64,000 nucleotides of DNA from Glycomyces luteolus (GTDB lineage Bacteria > Actinomycetota > Actinomycetes > Mycobacteriales > Micromonosporaceae): contig NZ_JAPZVP010000005.1 of assembly GCF_027622875.1 (NCBI RefSeq), positions 62,001 through 126,000 of the forward strand. Reading direction: 5' to 3'. The position numbers and the translations under genes are program-made. Positions 9,448 to 17,558 of the stretch are shown piece by piece. The notes beneath the pieces were generated by a model. That model was not told where the DNA came from and ran no database searches. It worked only from the letters and a program-made list of their open reading frames with translations. Within the stretch, counting starts at the first letter, position 1, and every line of letters begins with the position of its first letter.

Positions 9448-9481
9448 GTCCGGGCCTGCGACGCACTTCGCGGGCCCGGAC
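9448..9481 (+). terminator. Hairpin after GH53 copy A
   Basis: GTCCGGGCC / GGCCCGGAC, perfect 9-bp arms with a 16-nt loop, 18 nt after the stop codon. It may act as an intergenic terminator or processing signal between the two galactanase genes. Confidence 0.45.
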
Positions 9482-9487
9482 CCGGGC

Positions 9488-9551
9488 GATCCCTCGATCC
9501 CTCGATCCCTCGATCCCTCGATCCCTCGATCCCTCGATCCCTCGATCCCTC
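9488..9551. repeat. 8-bp tandem repeat, eight perfect copies
   Basis: The unit GATCCCTC occurs eight times head to tail (64 bp), ending 20 nt before the start codon of GH53 copy B. All copies are identical, which suggests recent slippage expansion. The array lies between the hairpin and the next gene, in the expected 5' leader of copy B, so changes in copy number could alter its promoter or leader spacing. Confidence 0.95.
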
Positions 9552-9571
9552 GACGATTGGAACCGAACTCC

Positions 9572-10717
9572 ATGAAGCGCAGAACCGCCCTCACCGCCGC
9601 CGGGGCCGGCGTCCTCGGCCTCGGTGCGGCTGCCGCCGCGACCCCCGCCCTGGCCGAAGCGCTCGGCGCCGCACCCGGCCGACCCTCGAAGCGCCCCTTC
9701 GTCCGCGGCGCCGACATCTCCGGCCTCATCAAGAACGAGGACTTCGGCGCGGTCTACCGCCGCGCCGACGGTCGCCGCGGCGACGCCGTGAAGATCCTGG
9801 CCGAGAACGGCGTCAACTGCATCCGCGCCAAGGTGTGGGTCGACCCCGCCGACGGCTACAACACCAAGACCCAGGTGGTCGAACTCGGCAAGCGCGCCAA
9901 GCGGGCCGGGATGGACCTCCTCGTCGACTTCCACTACTCGGACACGTGGGCAGACCCGGGCAAGCAGTACAAGCCCGCCGCATGGGCCGACTTGAGCTTC
10001 GCCGACCTGAAGACCGCCGTGTACGACCACACCGCCGACGTGCTCGGCGCGCTCAAGGACGCGGGCGTCGAACCGGGACTCGTGCAGGTCGGCAACGAGA
10101 CCAACGGCGGGCTCCTCTGGCCCGACGGCCGCTGGGACCAGCTCGAGCAGATGGCCGGGCTCTTGACCGCCGGTTGCGACGCCGTCGCCGACGTCCTCCC
10201 GAAGGCGCAGACGATCCTGCACCTCGCCGAGGGCGGCAACAGCGGCGCGTTCCAGTGGTTCTTCGACAACGCGGCGGCGAACGGCGTGCCCTTCCACGCG
10301 ATCGGCGCCTCGTTCTACCCGTACTGGCACGGCGAGCTGTCGGGGCTGGCCGCGAACCTGAACGACCTGGCGACCCGGTACGGGAAGCCGCTGTACGTGG
10401 TCGAGACGGCGTACCCGTTCACCACGTCGGACTCGGACGGGTTCGCGAACATCATGACCGACCCCGAGCCGGTGGCGGGCTTCCCGTCGAGCCCCGAGAA
10501 CCAGTCGTACTGGATCGAGGCGATCGCCGACGTGGTCAAGGCAGTGCCGAACGGGCTCGGCAAGGGCCTGTTCTGGTGGGAGGCGACCTGGACGGGCGTC
10601 GCGGGCGCTGGTTGGGACCCGGCCGACCCGGCCAGCGGGAATGGCTGGGAGAACCAGGCACTGTTCGACTTCGACGGCAAGGCGCTCCCCGGGCTGCGGA
10701 CCCTCGGCAGCCTGTAA
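9572..10717 (+). CDS. Exported GH53 endo-beta-1,4-galactanase, copy B
   Basis: Third GH53 of the locus (381 aa), with a Tat/Sec-like leader MKRRTALTAAGAGVLGLGAAAAA. The acid/base is E176 in VQVGNETNGG and the nucleophile E278 in LYVVETAYPF. It is clearly paralogous to copy A (same block order, same C-terminal GWENQALFDF). ATG 9572 is favoured; a TTG at 9557 would add MEPNS before the signal peptide. The Shine-Dalgarno sequence is weak, GGAA about 11 nt upstream. It lies directly after the eight-copy GATCCCTC array, which may influence its expression. Confidence 0.92.
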   Translation: MKRRTALTAAGAGVLGLGAAAAATPALAEALGAAPGRPSKRPFVRGADISGLIKNEDFGAVYRRADGRRGDAVKILAENGVNCIRAKVWVDPADGYNTKTQVVELGKRAKRAGMDLLVDFHYSDTWADPGKQYKPAAWADLSFADLKTAVYDHTADVLGALKDAGVEPGLVQVGNETNGGLLWPDGRWDQLEQMAGLLTAGCDAVADVLPKAQTILHLAEGGNSGAFQWFFDNAAANGVPFHAIGASFYPYWHGELSGLAANLNDLATRYGKPLYVVETAYPFTTSDSDGFANIMTDPEPVAGFPSSPENQSYWIEAIADVVKAVPNGLGKGLFWWEATWTGVAGAGWDPADPASGNGWENQALFDFDGKALPGLRTLGSL

Positions 10718-10730
10718 GGCACTCCTCAAT

Positions 10731-10807
10731 GGCTGCCGTGCCGTCCGATCCGACGCAGCCCGACCGGGTCGAGACCGGGCTGGAGCGGATCGGGCGGCAC
10801 GGCTGCC
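10731..10807 (+). repeat. Long imperfect inverted repeat after GH53 copy B
   Basis: Two 22-bp arms (10731-10752 and 10786-10807) pair with two mismatches, around a 33-bp centre that holds a second short stem (AGCCCG / CGGGCT). It starts 14 nt after the stop codon of copy B. It probably acts as the transcription terminator of the GH42-GH53 operon, though its length also suits a REP-like element. Confidence 0.6.
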
Positions 10808-10883
10808 TCGCTGACCAGATCGTTCCGCTGCACGGCGCGATCGTGTCTGGCCGTGCGGCTTCCCGGTGACGACGATTGACCGC

Positions 10884-11489
10884 ATGAGAACCGCACTCTT
10901 CGTCATCGACGCCCAGGAATCCTTCCGCCGCCGCCCCATGTGGGCCGCCATGTCGAACCCCGACCTCGCCGCATCGATCAACCCGCTCGTCGAGACCGCG
11001 CGCGGCAACGGCGACCTGGTGGTGTGGGTCCGACACATCGAACCCGGCACCGGCAACGTGTTCGACCCGGCGCGCGGCTTCGTCGAGTACCTGCCCGGGC
11101 TCAAACCCCTTGCGGGCGAACCAGAGCTGTTCAAGACCTCGCACAACCCGTTCACCACCACGAACGCGCAGCAGCTCCTGGTGCAGCACGGCGTCGGCGA
11201 GGTCGCGGTGACCGGCATCCGCACCGAGCAGTGCTGCGAGACGACCGCGCGTGTCGCCTCGGACCTGGGGTACCGGACCGTGTTCGTCACGGACGCCACC
11301 TCGACGAACCCGATCGAGCACCGCGACGCGCCCGAGGGCCGGAGTCTGGAGGAGATCCTGGCGGACCCGCGCACGCTCGGGACGGACGCGATCATCGAGC
11401 GGACCGAGTACGCGCTCTCGGGCCGCTTCGCGACGGTGACGGGAGTGGACGCGCTCGTGCGCGAGTGGCAGGATCGTGCTTCCGGGTGA
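10884..11489 (+). CDS. Isochorismatase-like cysteine hydrolase
   Basis: Cytosolic cysteine hydrolase of the isochorismatase/nicotinamidase fold (201 aa). Visible are the catalytic Asp in ALFVIDAQESF near the N-terminus and the catalytic Cys region VTGIRTEQCCETTARVASDLGY. The exact amide or ester substrate cannot be told from the sequence. I chose ATG 10884, which begins immediately at the conserved core; GTG 10866 in frame would add six residues. Neither has a strong ribosome binding site. The next gene, a GlxA-type regulator, begins 21 nt later, and this pair is a common arrangement in actinomycetes. Confidence 0.85.
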   Translation: MRTALFVIDAQESFRRRPMWAAMSNPDLAASINPLVETARGNGDLVVWVRHIEPGTGNVFDPARGFVEYLPGLKPLAGEPELFKTSHNPFTTTNAQQLLVQHGVGEVAVTGIRTEQCCETTARVASDLGYRTVFVTDATSTNPIEHRDAPEGRSLEEILADPRTLGTDAIIERTEYALSGRFATVTGVDALVREWQDRASG

Positions 11490-11510
11490 GCTGAGCGAAG
11501 GCGGGGTGCC

Positions 11511-12440
11511 GTGTCCAAGGTGGTGTTCCTGCTCGTGCCGAAGCTGCACCTGCTCGATCTGGCGGGCGCGGCGCAGGTCTTCTCGACCGCGGAAAACGTG
11601 CTGACCGAAGCGGGCGGGCCCTCGGCCTATCGGCTGCGGTACGTCGCCGAGGCGCCGGAGGTGCTTACGGCCCAAGGTCTTCCGGTGAGGGCCGAGACGG
11701 CGTGGCCGGAACTCGGCGCTGCGGATCTGGTCATGGTGCCGGGCTGGCGCTCACCGGGGACCGCGGGTGGGCCGCGGCTCTCCGCGTCGCAGCCGCGGCA
11801 CCTGTTCGAGCATCACCGCGGCGGCGGCACGGTCGCGAGCGTCTGCTCGGGGGCGTTCGCACTCGGGCAGGCGGGCCTGCTCGACGGGCGCCGGTGCACG
11901 ACGCACCACGATCTGCAGGAGGAGCTGGCGCGGCGTTTCCCTGACGCTGCGGTAGTACGTGACGTCCTATTCACCGAGGACGACCGAGTGGTGACCTCCG
12001 CGGGGATCGCGAGCGGCATCGACCTGGCGCTGCATCTGGTGGCGGTGCGCCACGGGCCGGCCGTGGCGGGGAGGGTGGCGCGCGAGATGGTCGTGTTCGC
12101 GCGCCGCAACGGCGATGAGCCGCAGGCGAGTGCGATGCTCCGGTACCGCTCGCACCTGTCGGATGCGGTGCATCGGGTTCAGGACCGCATCGACGCCCGT
12201 TTCGCGGAGCCGCTGCGGCTCCCCGATCTCGCGGCCGAGTCGGGGGTCTCGCAGCGGACGCTCACGCGGCGGTTCGCGGAGGCGACGGGCATGTCGCCGC
12301 TGCGGTACCAGTCGGTGCTGCGGCTCGAACGCGCCGAGCACCTGATCGGCCAGGGCGCCACGGTCGATGCGGCGGCCCGGGCGGTCGGCTTCGCGGACGC
12401 CCGGATGCTCAGGCGGCTGCGCGCGGGCGCGGGGAAGTGA
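11511..12440 (+). CDS. GlxA-like regulator (DJ-1/PfpI domain plus AraC HTH)
   Basis: Transcription factor of 309 aa. Residues ~3-170 form a DJ-1/PfpI-like sensor domain with the nucleophile-elbow region ASVCSGAFALGQAGLLDG, and residues ~210-309 hold the AraC-type double HTH (LPDLAAESGVSQRTLTRRFAEATGMSPLRYQ). The C-terminus is short after the second HTH (ARMLRRLRAGAGK). Start is GTG 11511. It probably regulates the isochorismatase-like gene just upstream. Confidence 0.88.
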   Translation: MSKVVFLLVPKLHLLDLAGAAQVFSTAENVLTEAGGPSAYRLRYVAEAPEVLTAQGLPVRAETAWPELGAADLVMVPGWRSPGTAGGPRLSASQPRHLFEHHRGGGTVASVCSGAFALGQAGLLDGRRCTTHHDLQEELARRFPDAAVVRDVLFTEDDRVVTSAGIASGIDLALHLVAVRHGPAVAGRVAREMVVFARRNGDEPQASAMLRYRSHLSDAVHRVQDRIDARFAEPLRLPDLAAESGVSQRTLTRRFAEATGMSPLRYQSVLRLERAEHLIGQGATVDAAARAVGFADARMLRRLRAGAGK

Positions 12441-12442
12441 AC

Positions 12443-12469
12443 GGCGGCAGGCCCGGCGGGCCCGCCGCC
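12443..12469. terminator. Bidirectional terminator hairpin
   Basis: GGCGGC-A-GGCCC stem pairing with GGGCC-C-GCCGCC around a 3-nt loop, one internal mismatch, exactly between the convergent GlxA-like and DoxX genes. Confidence 0.7.
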
Positions 12470-12476
12470 GCTTCGA

Positions 12477-12848
12477 CTAGAACTGGTAGGGCCCGAACCG
12501 GCCCCAGGCGATGACCGCGGCGATGAGCAGGATGACGGCGTTGATCACGATGCTGGAGTACTCCCCCTTGCGGAGGTGGTAGATCGCGGCGAACACCATG
12601 ATCAGGCCCAGGCCGACGGCGGCGAGCGGGGTGAGGATCACCGCGATGCCGGTGAGCGCGGGCAGGATGAGACCGAGCGCGCCGGCGACCTGCGAGGCGC
12701 CGATGAGCTTGACCGTCCCCGCGGAGAAATCGGTCACCCAGGTGAAGTTCGCGGCGAGCTTCTCCTTGGGTTGGGTCGCCTTGATGGTGCCGGCGGCGAG
12801 GAAGGCCGCGGCGAGCAGGCCTTGCAGGATCCAGAGGAATACGTTCAT
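12477..12848 (-). CDS. DoxX-family small membrane protein
   Basis: 123-aa integral membrane protein with four hydrophobic segments, typical of the DoxX/DoxD family, starting MNVFLWILQGLLAAAFLAAGTIKATQ. GGAG lies in good position before the ATG at 12848. Function of this family is poorly defined; some members are linked to thiol or redox stress. It is divergent from a TetR gene, which is the likely regulator. Confidence 0.85.
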   Translation of the reverse strand: MNVFLWILQGLLAAAFLAAGTIKATQPKEKLAANFTWVTDFSAGTVKLIGASQVAGALGLILPALTGIAVILTPLAAVGLGLIMVFAAIYHLRKGEYSSIVINAVILLIAAVIAWGRFGPYQF

Positions 12849-12904
12849 GCGGGTGGTCTCCTTGAGAGGCGATCGTTCCGGACCGCCCCGGGGAAGTGGA
12901 GCGG

Positions 12905-12949
12905 CCTATCCGTTAATCGGCGGTCAGTGTAACAACACAATCGGATAGG
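12905..12949. promoter_or_regulatory. Inverted repeat between doxX and tetR
   Basis: CCTATCCG (12905-12912) and CGGATAGG (12942-12949) form a perfect 8-bp inverted repeat with 29 bp between the arms; inside lies a smaller GTGT-AACA-ACAC dyad. The layout suits a TetR-type operator controlling both divergent genes. Confidence 0.5.
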
Positions 12950-12975
12950 GCATTCCACTTGGTTAGGATGTGTGC

Positions 12976-13650
12976 ATGGAACCGAGCTCTGAGAGCGGCA
13001 TGTGCAAGCGCGCCCGGCGCCTTCGGAGCGACGCCGAGCAGAACCGCGACCGGATCATCGAGGCGGCCCGGAAGGTGTACCGGCGCGAGGGGCTCGGCGC
13101 TTCGATGGCGAGCATCGCGCGCGCGGCCGGGGTCGGCATCGCGACGCTCTTCCGGCGGTTCCCCACCCGCATGGAGCTGATCGCGGCGGTCTTCGAGGAG
13201 CCCATGCGGCGCAACCGGGACGCCGCGGTGGCGGCCCGGGACGAGGAGAGCGCCTGGGAGGGGTTCCGGGGCTACGTCGAGACGGTCTGCGGGCTGCAGG
13301 CCGTCAACCGCGGCTTCGCGGAGGTCCTCACCATGAACTACGGCACGGCGAAGGTGCTCGAACGCCAGCGCCAGGAGGCGTTCGAGGCGTTCACCGAGCT
13401 GATCGGCCGGGCGAAGCGGGAGGGTCGGCTGCGGGAGGACTTCTCCCCCGAGGACCTGCCGATCCTGTTGATGGCCAATGCGGGGGTGCTCGGGACGGTC
13501 GGCGATGCGGGGCCTGCGGCGTCGAAGCGGCTGGTCGGCCAGATGCTGCGGGCGTTCTCGGAGAGCGGTTCGGAGCCGCTGCCGCCCGCGCCGGGCCCGA
13601 AGGAACTGTTCCGGGGGATGGTGCGCCAGCGGCGGATCGGCGGCGGGTGA
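12976..13650 (+). CDS. TetR-family transcriptional regulator
   Basis: Repressor of 224 aa with the TetR HTH at about residues 15-60 (RDRIIEAARKVYRREGLGASMASIARAAGVGIATLFRRFPTR) and a helical ligand-binding C-terminus. The ATG at 12976 is preferred over GTG 12970 because a -10 box TAGGAT (12964-12969) sits 6 nt before it, suggesting a leaderless transcript. It is divergent from the DoxX gene. Confidence 0.9.
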   Translation: MEPSSESGMCKRARRLRSDAEQNRDRIIEAARKVYRREGLGASMASIARAAGVGIATLFRRFPTRMELIAAVFEEPMRRNRDAAVAARDEESAWEGFRGYVETVCGLQAVNRGFAEVLTMNYGTAKVLERQRQEAFEAFTELIGRAKREGRLREDFSPEDLPILLMANAGVLGTVGDAGPAASKRLVGQMLRAFSESGSEPLPPAPGPKELFRGMVRQRRIGGG

Positions 13651-13742
13651 GATCGCGGTTGCCGGCGTGGTTCGGGCGGTCATAGACTGGCGGGGTTTCA
13701 CGCTCCTCGCCCCCGCTGTCAGGCCCCTGAGAGGATCCGCCC

Positions 13743-14393
13743 GTGTTCGGCACCGTCGATTTGTGGACTTATGTCGTAGCCACCGTGCTCATCATCCTGC
13801 TGCCGGGGCCGAACTCGCTGTACGTGCTGTCGGTGGCGTCGCGGAAGGGCCGGCGGGCCGGGTTCCAGGCTGCGGCGGGGGTGTTCCTCGGCGATTCGGT
13901 GCTGATGGTCGCGTCGGCCGCGGGTCTCGCTTCGATGTTCGCGGCGTCGCCGGTGCTGTACAACCTGGTGCGGTGGGCGGGTGTCGCGTATCTGGCGTTC
14001 CTGGCGTTCGGGTTGATCCGCGGGGGTTGGCGGACGTGGCGGGCGGCGCGTCGCGGCGAGCCGGTGGTGGCGAAGGCCGTGGAGGCGGAGCGGGCGGGTG
14101 AGCGGCCGTTCGTGCGCGCGCTGATCGCGAGCCTCTTGAACCCGAAGGCGATCCTGTTCTTCGTGGCGTTCTTCGTGCAGTTCGTGGACCCGGGTTATGC
14201 GTGGCCGGTGCTCAGTTACGGCGTGCTCTTCGTGATCCTGCAGGTCTGCTCGATGGTGTACCTGTCGACGCTCATCGTCGCGGGTGACGGCCTGGCGCAG
14301 ACGTTCCGGCGCCGGAGGCGTCTGGCCGCGGCGGGCAACGGCGTCGTCGGCGCGGTCATGATCGCCTTCGCCGCCAAGCTCGCCACGGGCTGA
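13743..14393 (+). CDS. LysE/RhtB-family amino acid exporter
   Basis: 216-aa membrane protein with the family N-terminal signature LLPGPNSLYVLSVASRKGRRAGF and six predicted hydrophobic segments. The family exports amino acids or homoserine lactone-like compounds. Start is GTG 13743; GAGAGGA lies about 8 nt upstream. It stands 92 nt after the TetR gene and could be transcribed separately. Confidence 0.9.
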   Translation: MFGTVDLWTYVVATVLIILLPGPNSLYVLSVASRKGRRAGFQAAAGVFLGDSVLMVASAAGLASMFAASPVLYNLVRWAGVAYLAFLAFGLIRGGWRTWRAARRGEPVVAKAVEAERAGERPFVRALIASLLNPKAILFFVAFFVQFVDPGYAWPVLSYGVLFVILQVCSMVYLSTLIVAGDGLAQTFRRRRRLAAAGNGVVGAVMIAFAAKLATG

Positions 14394-14406
14394 CACCCGG
14401 CTGCCG

Positions 14407-14850
14407 TCACGGCCAGCGCGGCACTTCCTGGCAGGGGTGGAGGTCGTCGTCGCCTTTGGCGTGCGAGTTCACTTGGGCCACTTCGGTGCCGAAGACGATG
14501 TAGTCGTGGAGCGAGGTGCGCAGTCCTGGGTCGGCGGGGCCGTGCTCGGTGACGGCGCGGTCGAAGAGTTCGATGAACCGGGCGCGCTGCTCGTCGGTGA
14601 TGGCGAGTCCGCGGTGGGCGGTGAGGAGCGTGTCGAAGCCGCCGAGGTCGTCGGTGTAGCGGGAGGGTCCGCCGAAGACTTCGGCGAGGAACGCGGTCAG
14701 GTGGTCGACGTGGTGGGGTGCGCCCGCGCCGAACAGAGGTTGGAGGACGGGGTCCTTGAGGACCGAGCCGTAGAAGGCGTCGACGGTCGCGTGCAGTGCG
14801 TCCTCGCCGCCGATCTGCTCGAAGAACGCGGTGGTCTGGTCGTCGCTCAT
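14407..14850 (-). CDS. Truncated hemoglobin, group II-like
   Basis: Small heme protein of 147 aa with the 2-on-2 globin core: FFEQIGGEDALHATVDAFYGSVLKDPVLQPLF, then a proximal-histidine region (LLTAHRGLAITDEQRARFIELF). The C-terminal VFGTEVAQVNS resembles group II members. Roles in O2/NO binding or detoxification are known for the family. The ATG at 14850 has AAAGGA upstream; the frame stays open to 14889 but that part is not conserved-looking. Confidence 0.85.
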   Translation of the reverse strand: MSDDQTTAFFEQIGGEDALHATVDAFYGSVLKDPVLQPLFGAGAPHHVDHLTAFLAEVFGGPSRYTDDLGGFDTLLTAHRGLAITDEQRARFIELFDRAVTEHGPADPGLRTSLHDYIVFGTEVAQVNSHAKGDDDLHPCQEVPRWP

Positions 14851-14986
14851 GGGGGTGTCCTTTCGCGGGGTGGAACCCTTGGCGCCCAAGGGCTCCGCTC
14901 CCCTCGACTGTAGCCGGGCCCGCGGAGCGGCCGCAGCGGCGCGGTGGTTCGGTGCGTTGCAGCCGCGGGGCGGCGACCGACGGCGG

Positions 14987-15187
14987 TCAGCCGGTTCCGC
15001 GCTCGTCGTGGTGTTCGACGACGCAGTCCGACTCGGGGGCGACGACGGCTTCGTGTCCGTTGTCGTGGCGAACGCGGTAGGGCGGCTGCCCGTCCTCTCC
15101 GAGTACCGCGACTACCTCCGCGGTGTGTTCTTTCATGCCGACCTGGCGTCCTTTGAAGCGCAGCCGGTCGCCCACTTTCGCTTGCAC
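14987..15187 (-). CDS. DUF1918 family small protein
   Basis: 66-aa protein matching the DUF1918 pattern: QAKVGDRLRFKG, then an EVVAV-GEDGQPPYRVRHDNGHE segment, an SH3-like barrel of unknown role that is widespread in actinomycetes. GTG 15187 is preferred because GAGGAG lies 9 nt before it; an ATG at 15196 would sit directly on that ribosome binding site. Confidence 0.85.
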   Translation of the reverse strand: MQAKVGDRLRFKGRQVGMKEHTAEVVAVLGEDGQPPYRVRHDNGHEAVVAPESDCVVEHHDERGTG

Positions 15188-15419
15188 GGTCCTCATCTCC
15201 TCTGATGCATTCGACGCTGGGCTTCGTGCTTTCCGAGGGCTGATCTTTCAAGTCTAGGTGACCCGCCGGCGCTTGCGCCGCGTCTCGCGGCGGCGGCAAC
15301 GGCGCGCAAGCGTTTGCCCAGATGCCCGCGATGAGCGGCAGAACCGGACTCGCGCCTGCGGACGTTCGGAGAGCTCAGAGCGGGCGGGCTGGCACGAGCC
15401 GCATATCCTGGACGCGAAG

Positions 15420-15460
15420 ACGAGGCCGGGGCGCGTGCGGGTACACGCCACCGGCCTCGT
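15420..15460 (-). terminator. Terminator of AI-2E-type gene
   Basis: ACGAGGCCGG / CCGGCCTCGT, perfect 10-bp arms with a 21-nt loop, 16 nt after the end of the AI-2E-type permease gene. Confidence 0.6.
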
Positions 15461-15475
15461 CGTGTTCGGGTCGGA

Positions 15476-16534
15476 TCAGGAGTTGTCGAGGCGCGGGATC
15501 ACGATCTCCTTGCCGATCAAGCGGATCGCGGCATAGACGGGGACCGACAGGACGATGCCGACGACGCCGAACAGGGTGCCTCCGACGAGCACGGCGACGA
15601 TCGCCGCCAGGTTCGACACCTTCACCGCGCTGCGCATCACGGTCGGGTAGATGACCCAGTTCTCGAGCTGCTGATAGGCGACGAAGAATATTGCCGAGGC
15701 CAGGGCCGTCATGGGCGAGATGGCGAGCGCCACGAGCGTGACGACGACGGCGCCGATGGTGGCGCCGATCTGCGGGATGAGGTCGAGCAGCGCGACCAGG
15801 AGGGCGAGCAGCGCGCCGTACGGGATGCCCGCGATGGCCATGAAGATCCAGGAGGAGATCCCGGCGAGGGCGCCGATGGCGAGCGCGCCGATGAGGTAGG
15901 AGCCGATCTGGCGGAGGATGCCGTCGATGATCCGGTCGGTCTGCTCGCGCTGGGAGGCGGCGAAGAGCCGGACCATGCCTTGGCGGAGCTGGACGTACGA
16001 GGCGAGGATGAAGATGGCCAGCAGGATCGTCGTGACCGTCCACACCAGCCCGCCGAAGAAGGAGGCGACCCCTCCGACGACGCCGCCGAACACCTTCGTC
16101 ATGTTCGCGGCGGTCAGGGCGCCCTCGGCGCGTTTCAGCAGGCCGCCCTCTCCGCCGAAGCGGTCTGCGAGAGTGCTGTCCATAAAGGTCTGGTAGTAGG
16201 TGGGTGCCTTTTCGATGAACTCGGTGGCCTCGCGGGCGATCGCGGGGATGATCGCGGCGATGCCGCCGCAGAAGACGATGGCGACGCCGAGGAAGAGGAG
16301 GACCATCGCGAGCCAGCGGGGCATGCCGCGCTTGGTCATCCCGCCGACGATGCGCTCGAGGCCGACTGCGAGGAACGCGGCGACGACGAGGGCCGTGATG
16401 ACGGTGCCGAGCTCCTGGACGGCCCAAACGGCGGCGGAGACGACGGCGAGGCCGGCGCCGAAGAGGACGCCGGCGGTGAGCGGCGGGGTGTTCGCGAGAC
16501 TTCTGCGCAGGGGCAATCCGGGTTTCTGAGCCAT
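15476..16534 (-). CDS. AI-2E family (TqsA/PerM-like) membrane permease
   Basis: 352-aa integral membrane protein with 7-8 hydrophobic segments and the family's conserved C-terminal half (LIPQIGATIGAVVVTLVALAIS; IYPTVMRSAVKVSNLAAIVAVLVGGTLFGVVGIVLSVPVYA). Members are called AI-2 exporters or cation/proton antiporter-like permeases; the substrate here is unknown. Monocistronic by context, with its own terminator. Confidence 0.9.
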   Translation of the reverse strand: MAQKPGLPLRRSLANTPPLTAGVLFGAGLAVVSAAVWAVQELGTVITALVVAAFLAVGLERIVGGMTKRGMPRWLAMVLLFLGVAIVFCGGIAAIIPAIAREATEFIEKAPTYYQTFMDSTLADRFGGEGGLLKRAEGALTAANMTKVFGGVVGGVASFFGGLVWTVTTILLAIFILASYVQLRQGMVRLFAASQREQTDRIIDGILRQIGSYLIGALAIGALAGISSWIFMAIAGIPYGALLALLVALLDLIPQIGATIGAVVVTLVALAISPMTALASAIFFVAYQQLENWVIYPTVMRSAVKVSNLAAIVAVLVGGTLFGVVGIVLSVPVYAAIRLIGKEIVIPRLDNS

Positions 16535-16955
16535 GGGAGGTTTCTAGCAGACACCACCTCGCACCGGGGTCCGGTACACACTCAAAGCCCATCCGCCTCA
16601 CTCACGGCGCAGTGGCGGGAGGCGCGGGGCCGCGAGCCGGTGCCGCGCCGCGATTCCTGAAGTCGGCTTCAGGCGGCTTAAGGGTGGCTTCAGGTTCGGA
16701 GGTCCATGCTTGGGCGACCGATCGGGACAGGCCCGATCGGACAGATCACCGCAGGGGGATCACATGGAGCACAACGGTTTCCGCATCCACTTCCGCTTTG
16801 TGCTGGCGGCACACCTCGCTGAGCCGCTCGGCGGTGAAGACCGCCGTCGGCGGACCGGAGGCCGTGATACGCCCTTGGGCGAGCGGCGCGCGGTTGCGCA
16901 CCCCCCGCGAGGGGCAGCCCAGCCTGCGAACGGGGCGGCCCCTCATGCTCCGCCC
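16535..16955. other. Intergenic stretch without a supported gene
   Basis: No frame here shows family character. One regulatory-looking element stands out: CCTGAAG-TCGG-CTTCAGG (16656-16673), a perfect 7-bp dyad, with a further GGCTTCAGG at 16686-16694, i.e. exactly 21 bp after the first GGCTTCAGG at 16665. It may be an operator for the AI-2E-type gene to its left, about 120 bp upstream of that start. Confidence 0.4.
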
Positions 16956-17447
16956 TCAGAAACTGAACTGCCGGGTGTTCTGGAACGAGGTCTGCAGCCA
17001 CTCGCCGCGCTCGCGGGTAAGCACGTTCGTGTTAGTGGACAGCGAGTCCGCGCGGCACTCGGACTCGCCGTCGTTGATCAGGCACGTCTCGCGCACGATG
17101 ACCACCACGTCCCGCTCTACGTACCGCACGTGCTCGTCGAGGATCGCGATCCGGTTGCCCTCGATGTACCCGTCGAAGTAGTACTGCATCCCCTCCGCGA
17201 TGGCCTCCCGGCCCGCCAAGTAGTCGCCGTTGAACGTGACCATGTCGCCGTCCTCGTGGAACGTGGCCGCGAACGCCGCCCCGTCCTCGTCGACCCACGC
17301 CTGCTGCTGGCGCTCCAGGATCGCGTCGAACGCCTCCTTGTCGCTCAGGCGGCCCCGGTCGCCCGCCGACGCCGCCGTGCCCGCGGTGAGCGTCACCGCG
17401 ACCGCCGCGGCGACGGCCCCGATCCTCCTCATGCCTTTGGCCCGCAT
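16956..17447 (-). CDS. Secreted SnoaL/DUF4440-like (NTF2-fold) protein
   Basis: 163-aa protein with a signal peptide (MRAKGMRRIGAVAAAVAVTLTAGTAASA) and a nuclear-transport-factor-2-like domain of the SgcJ/DUF4440 kind (AWVDEDGAAFAATFHEDGDMVTFNGDYLAGREAIAEGM). The fold serves as a ligand pocket or simple enzyme; no catalytic role can be assigned. AGGAGG lies 4 nt before the ATG at 17447. Monocistronic in context. Confidence 0.8.
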   Translation of the reverse strand: MRAKGMRRIGAVAAAVAVTLTAGTAASAGDRGRLSDKEAFDAILERQQQAWVDEDGAAFAATFHEDGDMVTFNGDYLAGREAIAEGMQYYFDGYIEGNRIAILDEHVRYVERDVVVIVRETCLINDGESECRADSLSTNTNVLTRERGEWLQTSFQNTRQFSF

Positions 17448-17558
17448 GATGCCTCCTCTCGTCGTTGGGGACCGACGCTAGAGGGAGGCGCCGGTGCCGC
17501 GCGTCCCCCTGGAGTCGCCTCACGGTCGCAACCCGCGCGGTAGCCGCGTTCCCGCCGG

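Noticed and set aside
9488-9551. Possible CRISPR-like array
   Set aside because: The unit is 8 bp with no spacers, so it is a simple tandem repeat; no cas gene is near.
8173-9732. Long antisense open frame opposite the GH53 copy A gene
   Set aside because: The composition is that of a shadow frame (Arg/Gly/Val-rich, no family motif), and the plus strand encodes a clear GH53 enzyme with catalytic residues.
16690-17001. Small open frame near the NTF2-like gene
   Set aside because: It overlaps the 3' end of the secreted NTF2-fold gene in another frame and has no family resemblance.
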